The notes beneath the pieces are model-generated. The model was given only the letters and a program-made list of their open reading frames with translations. It had not been told where the DNA came from and ran no database searches. The position numbers and the translations under genes are program-made. Positions 1-14,500 of a stretch of 64,000 nt of DNA are shown here, one piece after another. The stretch comes from Mycteria americana (lineage: Eukaryota > Chordata > Aves > Ciconiiformes > Ciconiidae), in contig NC_134371.1 of the NCBI RefSeq assembly GCF_035582795.1, forward strand, positions 51,067,001-51,131,000. Direction: 5' to 3'. Numbering within the stretch: position 1 is the first letter of the stretch; each line of letters starts with the position of its first letter.

Positions 1-2433
1 TCTATTTGAAACGTATTTTTGTAGAAAATGATATTGCAGGGTTCCTTTTTTGTGCTAAATGCATTTTTGTGAGTTGTCATCTTTACAAAATCTCTAAATT
101 CTGAAAGGAAAACTGAAACTTATTTGCCCTTGACTAATAATGAGGATCTTGTAAGCCAGGCTTATGCCCTATGTTCAACTCCAGCTGACTGGAGCTAGAG
201 TCAGTTCTTCCATGAGCAAATTTACATGTCAAATTATTCTGTGATATCTGCATTAACTTTACAGTTAATAAAAAGTAACAATAAAACCACGTAAATATAA
301 TGAAAGTGTATACTCCCAATATGGTGTACTCTATATGGTATACGTTAACAGCTTTCAGCTATTTGTGCAGTGCCAAACTTAAGCTAGTAAGTGTTATTGC
401 TTCTGCTGTTAGTTTATACCGACTTAACTTGGGAATGCCTATTTCATGTCCCCTTGTGCATCCAGTTTGAATGTAAGCTCAGCTATTTATTACACTTTCA
501 TTTTAAAAGGACTATGGCACCTATCTTCTATTTATGGTAAAACCTGGCTTTACTCTTGCTTTTTGATACTATAGTGTATGGCTACGATGTAATTTGGAGT
601 CCATAGAACAAGAAGCTTAAATGGAAAAGTCAGGGTTTCAAACAGAGGGAAAGGACTTAGACAAGCATTTCTCCTGTATATTCCTGCTACCACAAGAGAT
701 CAGGTCATTCTCATTGTCTGGAATCTTAGTTTCTGACAGCAATGAAGCTTTTTCTATATACAGATGTAAACAGCATTATTTTTGGTCTGCAGGTTATGTT
801 GCTTCTGTTTTGGTTTCTTCAATACCAATAGTCATCCTTGTAAAGAGAGATGATGGGTTTGTGGGGTTTTTTTAACCTATTTAGGACAGGAACGTTGTTA
901 ATATTAATCATTTTTTTGTGAATTTGAGCCATAGGTTGCCTTGGAAACTAGGTTCAATATGGAATTATGCATTAAAGGATCTTGTGCCTCCATGTTGCAG
1001 ATTCTGTGAATTAATAGTGAATATGATAAAGTTGTTTTTCAAGTAATGCATACCTTGCTGCAAGAAAAACAAAGTCTGAAATTAGAGAAATTGCTTTGAG
1101 ATTGCCAGCACTGACAGTGCTCAAGGTTGTTCTCTTCATGCAGCAAAAGGGTTTGGAAGGTGGTATATTGTCCCTCCCCCTAATGTCCTGGTACATGTTC
1201 TGTCCTGGTGTTGATATTTCAGAGGGATGTTTTAAAATAACTTCTCCATTACAGCTTTTTGTCTTGTATTTTGAAGAACAGTTGACACCTTTCATTCTAA
1301 AAGGTATTTAAATTCTGTTTGCAAATTACTTTGAACTCTCCTGTTGTTGAAATTAACTGTTTGCTTTCTTCAAGTATAATTAAAACTTCAGCAAAATGAG
1401 CTACAGTTAGAAAAAACAGATATTCCCATTATATTTGTATTTCTGTAATATATTGGTTGTATGTGACTTACAGTCAAGGTAAAGATTTATATGAAATCAA
1501 GGTGCTTCTGTCTGCTAAAGCTGGTGGCTGCTTCAGTAATTACTCAGCTGGAAGAAAAAAAAAACCCTAAATCCGCTGCTTTTGCCTTACTAGTACCAAA
1601 CTGAAGATATAGGCTGCCTTCTCCATCAAGGGTGGTTATTTATCTCAGATCTGCCAAGTTTGGTTCAGTCACATTAGGATTCCTTTTAGAGACAAGCTGA
1701 AAGTTAGTGTTGCAGGCATTCAAGTACAGATGACACCTTCTTAAGCATCTTGAAACTTAGGAGCTGCATTTGGTTGACAAATAAGGGAACTCTCACATTC
1801 CTCTTCATCTCTGGCTTTTTCTACTTGCCAGTTTTTCTCTGTACCTCTCAGTATTGGTGCAAGGGGACATACCTCTCTTCACTTATGCTCTCTGGAACTC
1901 CTATATGATAAATACCACAATATTTTATGTTACAGCTTTTTTTTTTTAGGGGAGAAAAAAGCTTGTAATAAGTGTTTCCCAGTGCATGTCCTACAATGCA
2001 AGGAAAGAACATGTGTTGTTTACTTGTCACTTGGAGACAAAGGGAAATCCCTTGTTACTAAATGAAAACTTTACGTTAGTGAAGATAATGTACACTAAGA
2101 TACATTCCATATATTGATAGGATTTTGTAGGGATGCTTTACCAAATTGCATATGCAACCTCATGCACATTGGATGTGAATTTGACCTGTGAAGCTTTGTT
2201 AATTCTTCATGCTCCTCAATAGAATCCTGCCTATACTATGGGTGGTATTGAGACAGTCAACTTGGTCTGAGCTACTGACACCCCTAGGTACCTGCTCTGA
2301 CTCCAACCAGATGAAAAGTGCTTGAATAGCTTCTGCTCATGACAAAAATATGCAGACAGCTAAAATAAGATTTTTAATATAGTATATCTATGTATAATTT
2401 GAATAAGAATCTTTTTTTTTTTAACCAAAACAG
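1..2433 (+). other. EVI5: EVI5 intron (partial, 3' end)
   Basis: AT-rich sequence upstream of the first visible EVI5 coding exon. It ends in a long T tract followed by AACCAAAACAG, which serves as the splice acceptor at 2432-2433. I found no coding exon, RNA gene or recognisable repeat in it; the short open frames on both strands look like chance. Confidence 0.75.
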
Positions 2434-2529
2434 AAAGAAGAAGGAAAGATTCAAGGGCAGCTTAATAAATCTGATTCTAACCAGTACATCAGAGAACTGA
2501 AAGATCAGATAGCTGAGCTGCATCATGAG
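2434..2529 (+). CDS. EVI5: EVI5 penultimate coding exon
   Basis: A 96-nt exon of exactly 32 codons, phase 0 at both ends, between acceptor AACAG (2429-2433) and donor GAG|GTAAGT (2530-2535). It begins KEEGKIQGQLNKSDSNQ and ends in YIRELKDQIAELHHE, whose spacing of I/L residues looks like the last heptads of the EVI5 coiled coil. Confidence 0.92.
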
Positions 2530-5500
2530 GTAAGTGATAAAATACTACTGCCTCTGATCACTTGCACCTTTTGTCCCATCTTTCATTTGTAGCAGGTTTT
2601 GCTTATCTAATGGTTATTACAGCTTCAGTACCTGATTTTGCCAACATATGTTATTTTAAATGAATGCAATAAAACTAACTCTTATACATGAATCTTGCCC
2701 TTATCCTGGGATGTAAGAGAACAAAAAATTGCTTAGTTACATGATTTGACATTAAATGAGATCAGCATTTATGTTCCATCTTGGTTTTTTCCTTAATTTC
2801 ACAAGTTAATCATATTTCACTGTGTTGCATTTACTGCATTTGGAGCTGTGTGCATGAAAATAAGCCCCTTTATGTCTTTATTTGCTACAACTTTTAAGGC
2901 TAATTTAGTTAGAAACTAAACTGCATTTGTGCAAGTAGAAGAGTCCACATGTAGATTTTTTTTTTTTTTTTTTTTTTGGTTCTTGCTGTTGTGAGGATGA
3001 ATTTTATGTGGTAGTATACTGAGATTGCTTAAAAAGAAAAAGGATGCTTGCTTAATATCAGTTAACAGATTTTTGTTTTAAACTGCCAAAAACTTCAACC
3101 TATGAAATTTCTGTCTTCAAACTTCCTTGCTCTAATAGTTGTAGTAACTTTCTGTTAAAAAGATCAGAAGGTCCTGAAACCGAAATGGCTTATGTAACTA
3201 CTGTGCTCACTGGCTCATTTCAGTTTATCCTGCATTGTGAAGAAATGTCTTTACCTAATACTACTCTGTGTGCAAAATGCCCAGTCACCTTTGCATTGTA
3301 GTCTGCTTCTGTTTCCATACGCCTTCTAATACACAGGTCTGATACTGTTGCTTAAAACCGTAGTATCATAGAGCAATACAACCTAATTATTTATTTGTCG
3401 CCTTTTTGCTTTTGTTAAATAAACACATCCTTTCTTTATTTAAGTGTAGGTAGTGTTTTCATAACACTTAGTGGAGTCAACCTTTTAGAACCAGTCCCTT
3501 GAGAGTTATAACACAGTGGAGGATCTTGGAACGCTGTCTATGCTATAGATTGAGGACAGTCTCTGGGGCCATCAGTCCAGCACCTTTACCAGTCATTAAG
3601 CTCACTTAAAAACAAATTTAAAAATCAATAACCTGGTGCTTTCCATTAAAGGACTATAACTACCTTGCTTTGTTCCTTATGAGAAAGTAAGTTGCTTGTA
3701 GAATTACCAGAAAACCAGATATTTTGCATTATGAATAAATAAGGCACTGTACTGACTTTTTCCTCTGGAGGTTTAAAAGGTAAGAAACCACTGCTATGGA
3801 GGAAAAGTAGAATTACTGTTGGAAAGCTGTTGCATAATTTTCTCTATACAAGTATTTGTCATATGCATGGCTGAGCAACTCAATTGTCCTGAAGGCATAC
3901 AATTGTGTATGTATTTACCGTGTATAAGTTTATGTGAACAGGTTGGAATGAAGATGAGGTTTGTCAGCTCACAGAACAATGATAATTCTGAGTAATACCA
4001 GTGATTCCTAAACAGTTAAGTCTAGACAAATCCTTATTAGCATTTCATTTTGATTGAAAGAAAATTATCAGCTAGGGAAAACATCAGCTAATTACTCAAA
4101 CTCTACAAAATAGTAGAGTTTGAATAATTCCACGTACAAGAGCACTCCTCTTCCAGATATGTGCTTTGTTGTGGCTTAATCTTTAATTTCCAAACTAGGT
4201 AAACACTATAGGAACAAAGTATCTCATTTTAGGATAGATAGAAACAGTAGGAAGAAACTCTCTATGTAGTTGACAAGTTTACCTTGGGAGCATTTCTGAA
4301 TGCTTCCTTACACAGAGTTTCGTAAAGCCCAGAAGCCCTTGTTCACTAATGACTTTTTTTTCTCCCCTTACTGTTACATATCTATTTGTCTAGTTTTTAA
4401 ATAAAAACTTTGGAGGGAAAGTAATACTTCATGCACAATCCTTTATTTTGAGCATAACCCACTGGGCTGATTTTGAGATAAATGTAAGGTTAAGTCTGAA
4501 ATGTATGTAGGTAAGTTGGTGCTAATAAATAGTAATTAAGTCTTGGATTAACATAGCTGCTAAGTAAAGAACTTTGCTTGCAGTGTTTCCTGAAACAGCA
4601 AAATCTGAATAAAATGGCAACAGGAAGAGGCAAAAATGTTTGTCCTCAACTGCTAAATGTTAGGATTAGTATAATTTAGTCAATGCCAATTAAATAAACC
4701 AACTTTTTTTATGTCTGCACTGAAGTGTCTTCATGTGTAGATCCATTAATGACCATGCTCTTTGCTTTTTGGCTTCTTTTTGAAGCCAAAGCTGCTTTTT
4801 GATTCTACTTCTGCAAAAGCCAAAAGAAACGTTACAAATTTGCAAATTCATCTTCCTGAAGATAGGGTGATGGTGTATGTGACATGCTGACCGCAACCTC
4901 CCAACTGGTTAACATGTAAAAGGCACTGGTAAAGGAGCAGAGTTCTTGGTGACTGCATGGTTACCATCTAATATGTTGTAATTGTGGAACTTTAAACTGG
5001 ACATAAACTAATCCAGAAGTTATAGTTTAAGGTAGGGGTGGGATGGGTGTGTGTGAAACAAGATTAAATGTCTTGGCATGGCCATCAGTGTTGATTGTGC
5101 TTATTGAACTTTTTTTTTTCTCTCCAGTACTGCATTTTTACAGAAGTTTACATAAGAAGAATTACAGTTTCTCCATCTGAAGGATGGAACAAAATAATGA
5201 ACAGATCCTATATTGAATATAAGTAACTGTGAATTAAGTCTGTATTCTGGCCTTCTGATAAACACTATTTCATGTCTTTGGCCAGCAATCTGAATGCATG
5301 TGTTCCTGCATCAGTGGAACCTGGAGGAGCTAGATACTTTAATTCTGTCCTGTGATATGATCTATAATATGGCAATGGTACCAAGATGCGGCAACAGCAT
5401 GATCCATCCTGATCAGAGTTCCAGTGAAAGGTCTACTGTTCCATTGGTGTTTGCAAGCCAGGCTAGTAGCCAGGGACAGGGCAAACCTAGAAACACCAGT

Positions 5501-8500
5501 GAGGAACAGCAATAAGGAACACCAGAGAATGGCAAAGAGAGGGTCACTATTAGTGCCTAGGGTCTAAAGCTGAATCCTCTCCACTAAAAGGTGGTGGGGC
5601 CGGGGGAGCAGTACTACAGCACAAGTGCAACAGACTGCTGCTGTAACACCTCTTGACTTTGTAGTGGAGAAAAGTTTGACCCTCAAATTTCAGATATTTC
5701 TCTCGCCTGTTCCAGTGTGGTAACCTAAATCAGCTACATATCAGAACTCTGCATATAACTTCAGATGATTAATTTTATTTTTTAAAAGTTTTGTTTATAC
5801 TTTTAAAAACTTGCAACCAATTGCATTTGTTGTAATCTGAGTCCATTGATTAATTTTGGTCTTCCTTTTCTGAGCTCAAAATTTTGCATGCATCTTAAAT
5901 ATGGTGCAGCTTGCAGCCTAAAGGATAAATTTCTTCTGCTTTTATTACTCATCTGGGAATAGTAATGCCAGCCTTCAAATAGTAAGTCAGTCTTCAAAGC
6001 ATATTATAAAAAGACTTAGTCATAGTAAATTCAAGTTGTTGTGTTCCTGTTACTGAGTAAAATTGCACATACTGGAAATTGGTAGTATGGCATCCAAAAC
6101 TGAACCAATTAGGCACATTGCTATTAAATGTACAAGGTAAATTACGTAGAAAAAGATGATGCCTTTTTTCTTACCTTTCAAATAAGGTAAAATAACTATA
6201 AATGGAATTACTGTATTGGATTTTTGGTTTGTTCTAACAAGATACCTGCCTGATTCCTCTTATACCTAACCAGTGTATTTCTGTAGCATGGTAAGCTGAA
6301 TTGTATATTGACTACTTCACAGTAGGTCTTAAACTTGTATTTGATGAACACTCAGGAGAGCAAACAGACAAAAGCTGGAGCTTTGAGAACATTGTAACAA
6401 GACTTGCATTGTAGACTTCTGCTCTATGCACACCATTTTAGATCTACTCACATGCAGCTTGCTCTTTGCACTAACTTGAGTAACCAAATATGGGTTAGAA
6501 TCAAAATATTTAACATAATTTACATTACTATGTAAAATGCTGAATTCGTACTTAAGTTCCTCAGTGCAGCCGTAACTTCACTCAGTGTTCACATACATGT
6601 AAATCAATTATTATTAACTTGCAATTTTAATGTTAGTAAATAAATGTCAGTCATTTTTATGTTCATTCCTTAGAAAGTTACTGAGAGCTATCCTTTAATC
6701 TTTTACACAACCTATCAACATTTGAAGAACAGCTGGTATATAGTGAAAGGACACTCAGACTGCAGTATTTCTAGTTAGCCAATAGCTAATCCTGTGAAAA
6801 GTTTTGTATATTTAGTGTCAGATTAGTGCTGCACTTCCTTTCCTCCTTATTGGCTGAGTTGCTTTATTGGGCATAAAGTTGTTAGATGCTTATGCCTTAT
6901 GGCTTTATTGTTGAAGGCTGAAACTAGTGTGAAAACCTGAAATTTTGAGGATTGTCACAGATTCAAACAGGAAGTAATGACGTAAACTTCTTTCAGAGCT
7001 TTTAATATGCGTTAGACTTAGACACTCTGCTTGCCTTTTCAGAAATTCATGTCCCATTGCCATTTGTTCTTTTCATTAACTGAAATCTTTCCACCTAGCA
7101 TTTTCTTTCTTCCTCCATTTTCTTTCCATTCTTAAAGCTATCTCTATAGCACTCTTGACTTCTTCTAGCTTAGTAAGATTTTAACCTAAAATGCTTTTCC
7201 ATTGTGTAGCCTTGACAGGCTGTAGCTTCTATGAAGCAGCTTTGCTACTCTTGTCAGTAAGTACACAAGCTTGGGTGCCCTGTCTTTGGCACAAGAGAAG
7301 TAAGGTCTGGTGAGCACTGTACTCTGTCACTTGACCTTACAGTTAATGTGCTTTAACTGATGTAATGTATGTGGCATGGGTATACAAGCACTTCAAGATT
7401 TGTACTGTGGCTTACATACTCTCAGGCTGCACAAGGAGTGCTAGTACTTCATAGAGGTTTCCTTTGATTAGACACTGAAATGTTAAGTGAAAGCAACTTT
7501 TGTGAAACATTTTTACTATTCAAGACAGTATCCCACTTCAGTAGGTAGTACTGAAGTAAAGCAGTTACTGTATGTGGAAAAGAATACTTAGAAAGTTTGG
7601 ACTGTTACGAGTTTCCATTAAGTTGAAGGTTTAAGAAAAACTGACTAAGATAAATCTTGAAGTAGTTGTTACTCATTTCAACATAAATCACATACTGGGG
7701 AAAAAAGGAGGAGGTTCTTTGTAGTTTGCCACTCTACTTTTAATCCAAACTGAATGGAATTAAATGATTTATAAACTGCTGAAGTTCTGCATTTCATGCA
7801 CTACCCATCTGTACATGCAGTCACTTTATATATATTACACAGCAGCTGTCTCTGCTTCCTGTTGGATGTTGCAAGGCTCGTATGTGTTACCTAGATTACA
7901 GGAGTGGTACAAAAGATTAGAATTGACATGCTTACCCACAAACTACACTGGCAGACCACAAGACACCTTTGGAGACAAAAGCAAGTGGTTTCCAGTCTTA
8001 CAGACTTTGTGATTTAGGACTGAAGTGCTTAAGTTTTAAATTGTATTTCAAGTGAAACTTTGTAAAGTTTGTCTTTGTCATACTGCTAGCTGATTTTTGT
8101 GTTTCTTGGAATGCTTTAATGAGTTTGTTTGCTGTTGAATTTCAGTTTCTTATTTATATTACTATAGTATTTCAAATGTAGGTTTGTTTTAATCTTATGA
8201 CAGTTTTCATATTAAAAGCTTAATTCTGCTTAATATGTATTCAAGTCCACAAAAGCAAGTAGCCTCTGCAACTTGGGATTGTGGAGCATTATTCCATAAG
8301 GCTATGATTCTACTGTGTATTGGCCATCTGCATTAGGGGACAGCTTTATGAAGGGGAGCAGCAACACACAGAAACTTAGTGCTTCCTTCACTTAGCATGC
8401 ATTTTTTCCTTAGAAAGCAGGAATATGGATGTTGAAGATAGCTCTTTAAAATCCATTTTAACAACGTTTTCCTATAATTGAGGGATCCAGTAGTTGTTAG

Positions 8501-11500
8501 CTCAGAAGCAGTTGAAGAATACTCCGCTTAGTGATGCTTTTTTTTATCTTTGTAACAAATTATTTGGAATTTTTTTACATATAAAATACTCTCTATAATT
8601 CTGGCACCTTTTGCTCTTGATTGATATTCTTAGGTTAAAAAAAAAAAAAAAAAAAGGTTTCCAGATAAAAGGTTTCAGACCTCTGTAGAGTCAAGGAGAC
8701 TTGTGGAAGAGAGAAGGTGGCTTCTGGGAATTTATCTGCAATTGTTGTCTTAGATTTGAGTAGAGCTTTCAAAAGATACTGGGATGTTTCTGTCTTATAT
8801 CTCTTGCCATTCCCAGGGGATACAAAAACGGACTGAATTAGGGCTTGACTGAACTAATGCTAAAAGCATAATAAACACAAAGTTACCAGGGAACATAACT
8901 GAAGCAAAATAGCAAGCTTTGAAATAAACTGACTTGTTTCTTTGTGCCCTTGCTTTTGCTTCTCATACTGTTCTAGCTGTTGTCTAGTCACCTTCAGCAG
9001 CCAGAGAAATTTGTGACCCTAAGGAGGAGGATCAGCTAATTCCTACTCACCTACTTTTGGTGTCTAGATAACATTAGTAAATTGAAATGGTTGGGTTTTT
9101 TTCATCCAAGGAATTTTGAAGGAGGCAGGGGTGAAATATTCAAATTGTATGTGGGATGAAGATGATGGGTAGGGAGCGTTTGTTTGCTTCTCTCCCAGTG
9201 CAAGAATTAGGATCTTCAAATGAAACTGGAGGTGTGTTGAAAAAAATATTAGAGGATATGATTTTTGCAAATTTAAAAGATTAAATTCCTTCAGATCCAA
9301 AATCGTTCCACATACTAAAATCGATGTTAATACAGATTGGAAAAAATAACTGCCTAAGTTCATGGTGGGAAAAAAAATAATCCCTGGAGATGCACAGATG
9401 TCACATGTATAATTGAAAAATAGGCTGCTTGCTGGAGTTTCAGAAAAACATTCTGGGAAAGTGCCACTGCATATTTGCCTATTGTTACATTCTTTCCCAG
9501 GCATCTGCTATTGACCAATATCAGACATAGAATCAGAGCTAGTTTTCTCCTAGCTGTTCCTCTGTAATGAGAGATACTCTTAACAGATAATTACTTGAAA
9601 TATTTTGAGAGGAAGCAAGGATGAGATTGTTTGCTAATTGGCAAATCTTATGCATGTGTTTTTGGTATTTGAATGAAAAACAAAATCTTGATGTTAGTGT
9701 GGCACACTGTTCCAACAGTTAGAAAACCCTCTGCAAACTGCCCGTTTTAACAATATTTCAGCATGGCTGATGGAAAAGAACAGATGACAGATAACTGGAG
9801 CATTATTATTCCACCGAAATAATTTTTTGATGTCTTTAAAAGGCTATAATAGTAACTTTAAGTGAAATTCTGGTGATTAAATTCTTGCATATTGACAATG
9901 CAGAAAAGGGGGGATTTTTTTTAAGTATCACCCATTTTCAGTATCTGAAAACTTGATGGCTATTCAAAGTAGTGACCACTAGTTTAGTACTCTTCTATTC
10001 CCTCATACGTATAGTTTATCTAGGAATTGATCTGATATTATGTTTTAAGAACCTAATGCAGTCAGTAAGATTGTGATATAGGTGCTATCTCATGGTGTGA
10101 TCTTGCTCCTGGTGAGCTAACATTTTAAGATTGGCTTAATGAAAAGAGATATAAAAGTTGGAGATTAAATACTATGCTTTTAAAAGATTTTGCTTGTGTA
10201 AATAAAATTCAAGACACTTCAAGTAATTACTTTGAGGATAAATAATGCATAAGTTATGACCAAAGGAGTAATTGGTAATATGGCTGAATTAAGGATACAT
10301 TTTGCAATGTGGGTTAGCTTTCTAGGCTTTCACTGCTGAAGCTAAAATGGAGAAGGGAAAGTAAACCGTAGCCATCAGTGTAAAGGATTTAAAAAAAAAA
10401 ACAAAACCCACCTATATAGGCCACATAATACAATACCTAAATAAAATTCAATGCACTATAGTACACAAGAGGAAAGTTTAAAGCTCATTAACAGTTCCTT
10501 TTGTCTTAAATACCATAAACTTGTATGGTAGGTAAGCTGTGTTTAAAAGCTACCAAATTATTTCCTCCTTGTTTCTTTATTATTAGCTAATAATCTTAAA
10601 TCAGTATGGTACAGCGAGTGGTTCTGGTCCCCAGCACAGTTTAGTCCAGGTTGTCCCCTGCGGAGATGAGGGGATATTTTTACAAGCAGCTAAACGATGA
10701 CTCCGGCATTGGCCATAGAGGAGCACAAAATGATGCTGCTGCTTGTGGCCCACTGGAGTAGCACAAGATGGGTTGGCCGCTTCTTAGCAGCATTCCTAGC
10801 TCCTGTTTCTCTCGCAAGAATAGCATCTGGGCTTGATGGTGGGATACCAGCAGGAAGCATTATTCCTTTCCTCTGTTAATTTTGTTACTAGGCTTTGAGT
10901 CAAATTCAGGGCTTACCGAATCAAACGTTCTCTTATCTGAAGCACAACTAGACTATGTTCAGAAGCAGGGTAAGTAACTGTGAGCTTCATCCTGCTGTAC
11001 TTGGTCTGCTGGTGTCCAGCTACTTGGTCTGGATGTGCCTATGCTGTGTTGCAGTCATGACTGCAGTGTGGGCACATCTTTAAGTAACTTTTAAAGGTAT
11101 GAGTGAGTTGTACATAGCTTTGCATGATGGAGATAGGAAGTTTAACTCGGGAAAATGAATTCTAGTTAAAGTTCAACCTGCTAGAATTTTTTTTAAGTTC
11201 TCTGAAGACATATTTTTAGGGTGATGGCTAGCAGTGAATCCGATCATATGGGCAAATGAGAATGAGAGAAGATCAGATTTATCAGCATTTAGATATCTTG
11301 GAAACAGAAATAGGTAACATTTCTTTCATCAGAACTAAGGACAGAACAGCAAGTCCGAAAAGGCCTAGGACTCTTCCTGCAAAATTTATAATTGTATATA
11401 ATGCTCTTCCACTCAGTCTCTTGCCAACTTCCCCCCCCCCCCCCCCCCGCCTTCTTCTGGAAGAAGTGTACTATTCCATGTAGTACAGGCAGATGTATAT

Positions 11501-14500
11501 TTGTCTCTTGGCAATTGTAATTTTACTTGCTTGCTTTCATAAAACCAGCTAATCTTTGTGGGATTTACCTCAGTCACATTTTACATTGTTCTCACTTCAT
11601 AGTTCTCACTAAGACTGTAATGTTTGTTAAAAGTACTGTATTAACTCTTGCAAAGCACTTGTTTCTCAATACTGACTAGAATCACATTAACACCTTCTAA
11701 TAGTTTGCTTTACTAGACAAATGCTTTCAAAATATGTGGCTCTCTATAAATGTTTTCTTACTTGATAAGAAATGTTGTCCCTGAAAGGAAATATGTTAGC
11801 CCTCAGATTTACAAAGTAAGCATTTCAACTTGTGGTGGAAGTTTATAGCACAATAAATCATGCACTTTTCTTTTACCATATCTTGCAAGCACAGTTGGAC
11901 AAGAGACCATCAGATTTTTCCCTCCCCACAAGTAAAGTTCTTGCAAGGCTGCTGGACAGCTAAAAATGTAGTTGCTTTACTAGTACGTGTCAAAGTTACA
12001 GAGCCTCCGTGCTGACAGAGTCTGATTTAAGTGGTTGTGGTCAGTCTGAGGAACCTGTGATGTGATAAGATAGCATTTGTGAGGTCATGTGGTTTGCAAA
12101 CACCCAATCTAATGCAGCAGCTCTGTCTACACAGGATAGTTAAATATATACTGTATGCTTTAGAAAAGTGAATTGCTTTATTCCTTTAATTCAGCTTGTC
12201 CTTGAGAGTCAGAGATGTTATACTGGCTTGATAATACCAAGATTGTTACAGAAGCGTGAGACTAACAGATTGGGAGTCTTAATTCTCCAATAACTTCCTC
12301 CAATTTAGTTACCTTGCCCTTAATAAAACAACTAGCTTTAGAAACTGTCTGGCTTAACTACGCAATCAACAGGCATAAGTGTTATTGCACAATGGAATCC
12401 CTGTATATTTTATGAACATCAGTTGTTTAATTCAATTAATTTTGAATGGGTGTTCATACTGTAATTAACACAGACATGTTACACTTGCCCTAAAAGGTAG
12501 GATTGATTCCATAGTGATGGTACTCCATTCCACGAATCTTTGGCCACAAACTCCATCTACATCTTTGCATCAGGTAAGGTTGATTCCTCTCCCTTCCCCC
12601 CAGTAACAACAGCATCAACAAAATATCTTCTGTATCTCATGAGAGTGAAGGAAACCTCTAAATGTGAACAGCGTAACCAGGACAGTGATGTAGCCTGTCC
12701 TCAAACAGAATAGGTATGACTTTGTTCACTTTGATGAGGGCAACAGTTTTAGCTATGAATCTTAACTGTTTCACTGCCACTACTGACAGATTAGATTCAG
12801 TGATAAAATAAATGAAGATTGGCGATTGTTCTCTTTACAAACATTTCCGTTTTTTTTCCTGACTGTATCCTACTGCGTCAAAGCTCCAGATCTGTCTTGC
12901 TGAGCAATATACTAGTTCTTGATTGCAGCATTAGATGAACATAGCTAGCTATACTTAACTATACTAAGCCCCTGTTTATAGAGTTTGTCTGGATTGCCAA
13001 AGCAAGTAAACTGATTACAGATAAAGTTATTTCATTATCATGGCACTAATGCTCTTCTCTTGAGTGTTGAAGCTGCATGACCTGTCTGCTGTACTAATTA
13101 GAGCTATGTCAGGGTCTATCTTATGTTTCTTCCTATAAATCAAGTTTTGGGGATTGACAAGTGGAGGGATTGAGGTTCTACTGTTTTAAATATATCTGAG
13201 TCGTTGTTCCTTGCAAAAAATTTTGCTTTGGCAACCATACACAGCTGCCATCTATGCAAGAAACAAGCTCAGGGGAGGAATGCTATGTATTAGCTTGTAA
13301 TATGTCTTTGTAAATTTATCTGAATGTAAGTGGGGCAAACAATGGAAATGTGGTGGAAACACCTCCTAAAATTCTTTCCTCACTCTCAGAATGGCAGCCA
13401 TTACAGATGGAAGTAATTTCTGTAATCAGAAGCAAAAATAAATGTTACTTAGTCCATTTAAAAATGCTGAGTTTAACTCCTGCTTTAAAAGGACAGAGTA
13501 AAAGTGCAAAATGATAATTTCCTGTAACTGTTGCCCATAATGGGTACATTTTCAGTCTCTGAATCAGCCAGTACATTCTAGTTATTGCTTGAGGTTTCAG
13601 TAACTTTTGTATTTATAGATCTGTGCTCTAGGGAGAAGGAGCATTGAGATTTAGGTAGTTCCTTGGATATAATAATTGCAGTATGTTTAGTGTGATCATG
13701 CTGCTGTTTTAAAATATTTTTGTTGCCATGTCCTCACTCCAAATAAACACTTTCATTAGAACTCCTTGTAGGAAGAGTTTCTGGGAACTTTCCTTCCACC
13801 TACCAACTAGCTATTTATAGAAAATTCCCAGGGCTAAGTCAGCTTAGAACTTTTTTTGGAATTGCATACAATCTCACTACAACAAACTTGTCAGATCTTA
13901 GAAAAATTCCCTCAATAGATAAAATATGACTTACAGTTACCAAAGACTGATTTCTTTTGATAGTTTAAAAGTTGGGTACTTCCTTAGCGCTGTTGCTATT
14001 TCAACTGCATATTTGATACAGAACTTCAAAGTTTAATTTGATTACACAGCACTAGATCAAAACCAGATTCTTTAACCGTATAGTGCAGTGATCAAAAAGT
14101 CATGACCTCCCATTGATCGCTTTATTGGTTTCCTGTTCTGATTCACTGGTAACCTTCTGGTCTGAACACTTGTTGCTAGTTTTAATCTTTGTCACGTTTA
14201 CCATACAGCAGACTAGTCTATGGTAAAACTGATACACAACATACACTTAACATCATATTTCCTTTTGGCTCAAGTGCTTTTTAACTGATAATGCTGAAAA
14301 AACACTTTTTATAAAAACTTAAGTCAGGAAATGTAAGAGTACATTCAGAGCAATATGAAATAAATAGCAGGACAACTGGAGATGAGCTTTCTTTTAATGC
14401 ATTAAAACTATTTCATAGATTTTATTTAAACTTCCTGACATCTATAGGGATTTTGTAAAGCATTTTGTATTACTGTGAGACTGAATATGACTTACAGAAG

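Noticed and set aside
9064..9504. 146-codon - strand open frame in the AT-rich EVI5 intron
   Set aside because: Phe/Ser/Ile-rich with no family signature, antisense inside an intron, and no transposon features on either side.
11431..11448. C-run considered as an i-motif or regulatory site
   Set aside because: A lone homopolymer with no accompanying motifs; listed only as a simple repeat.
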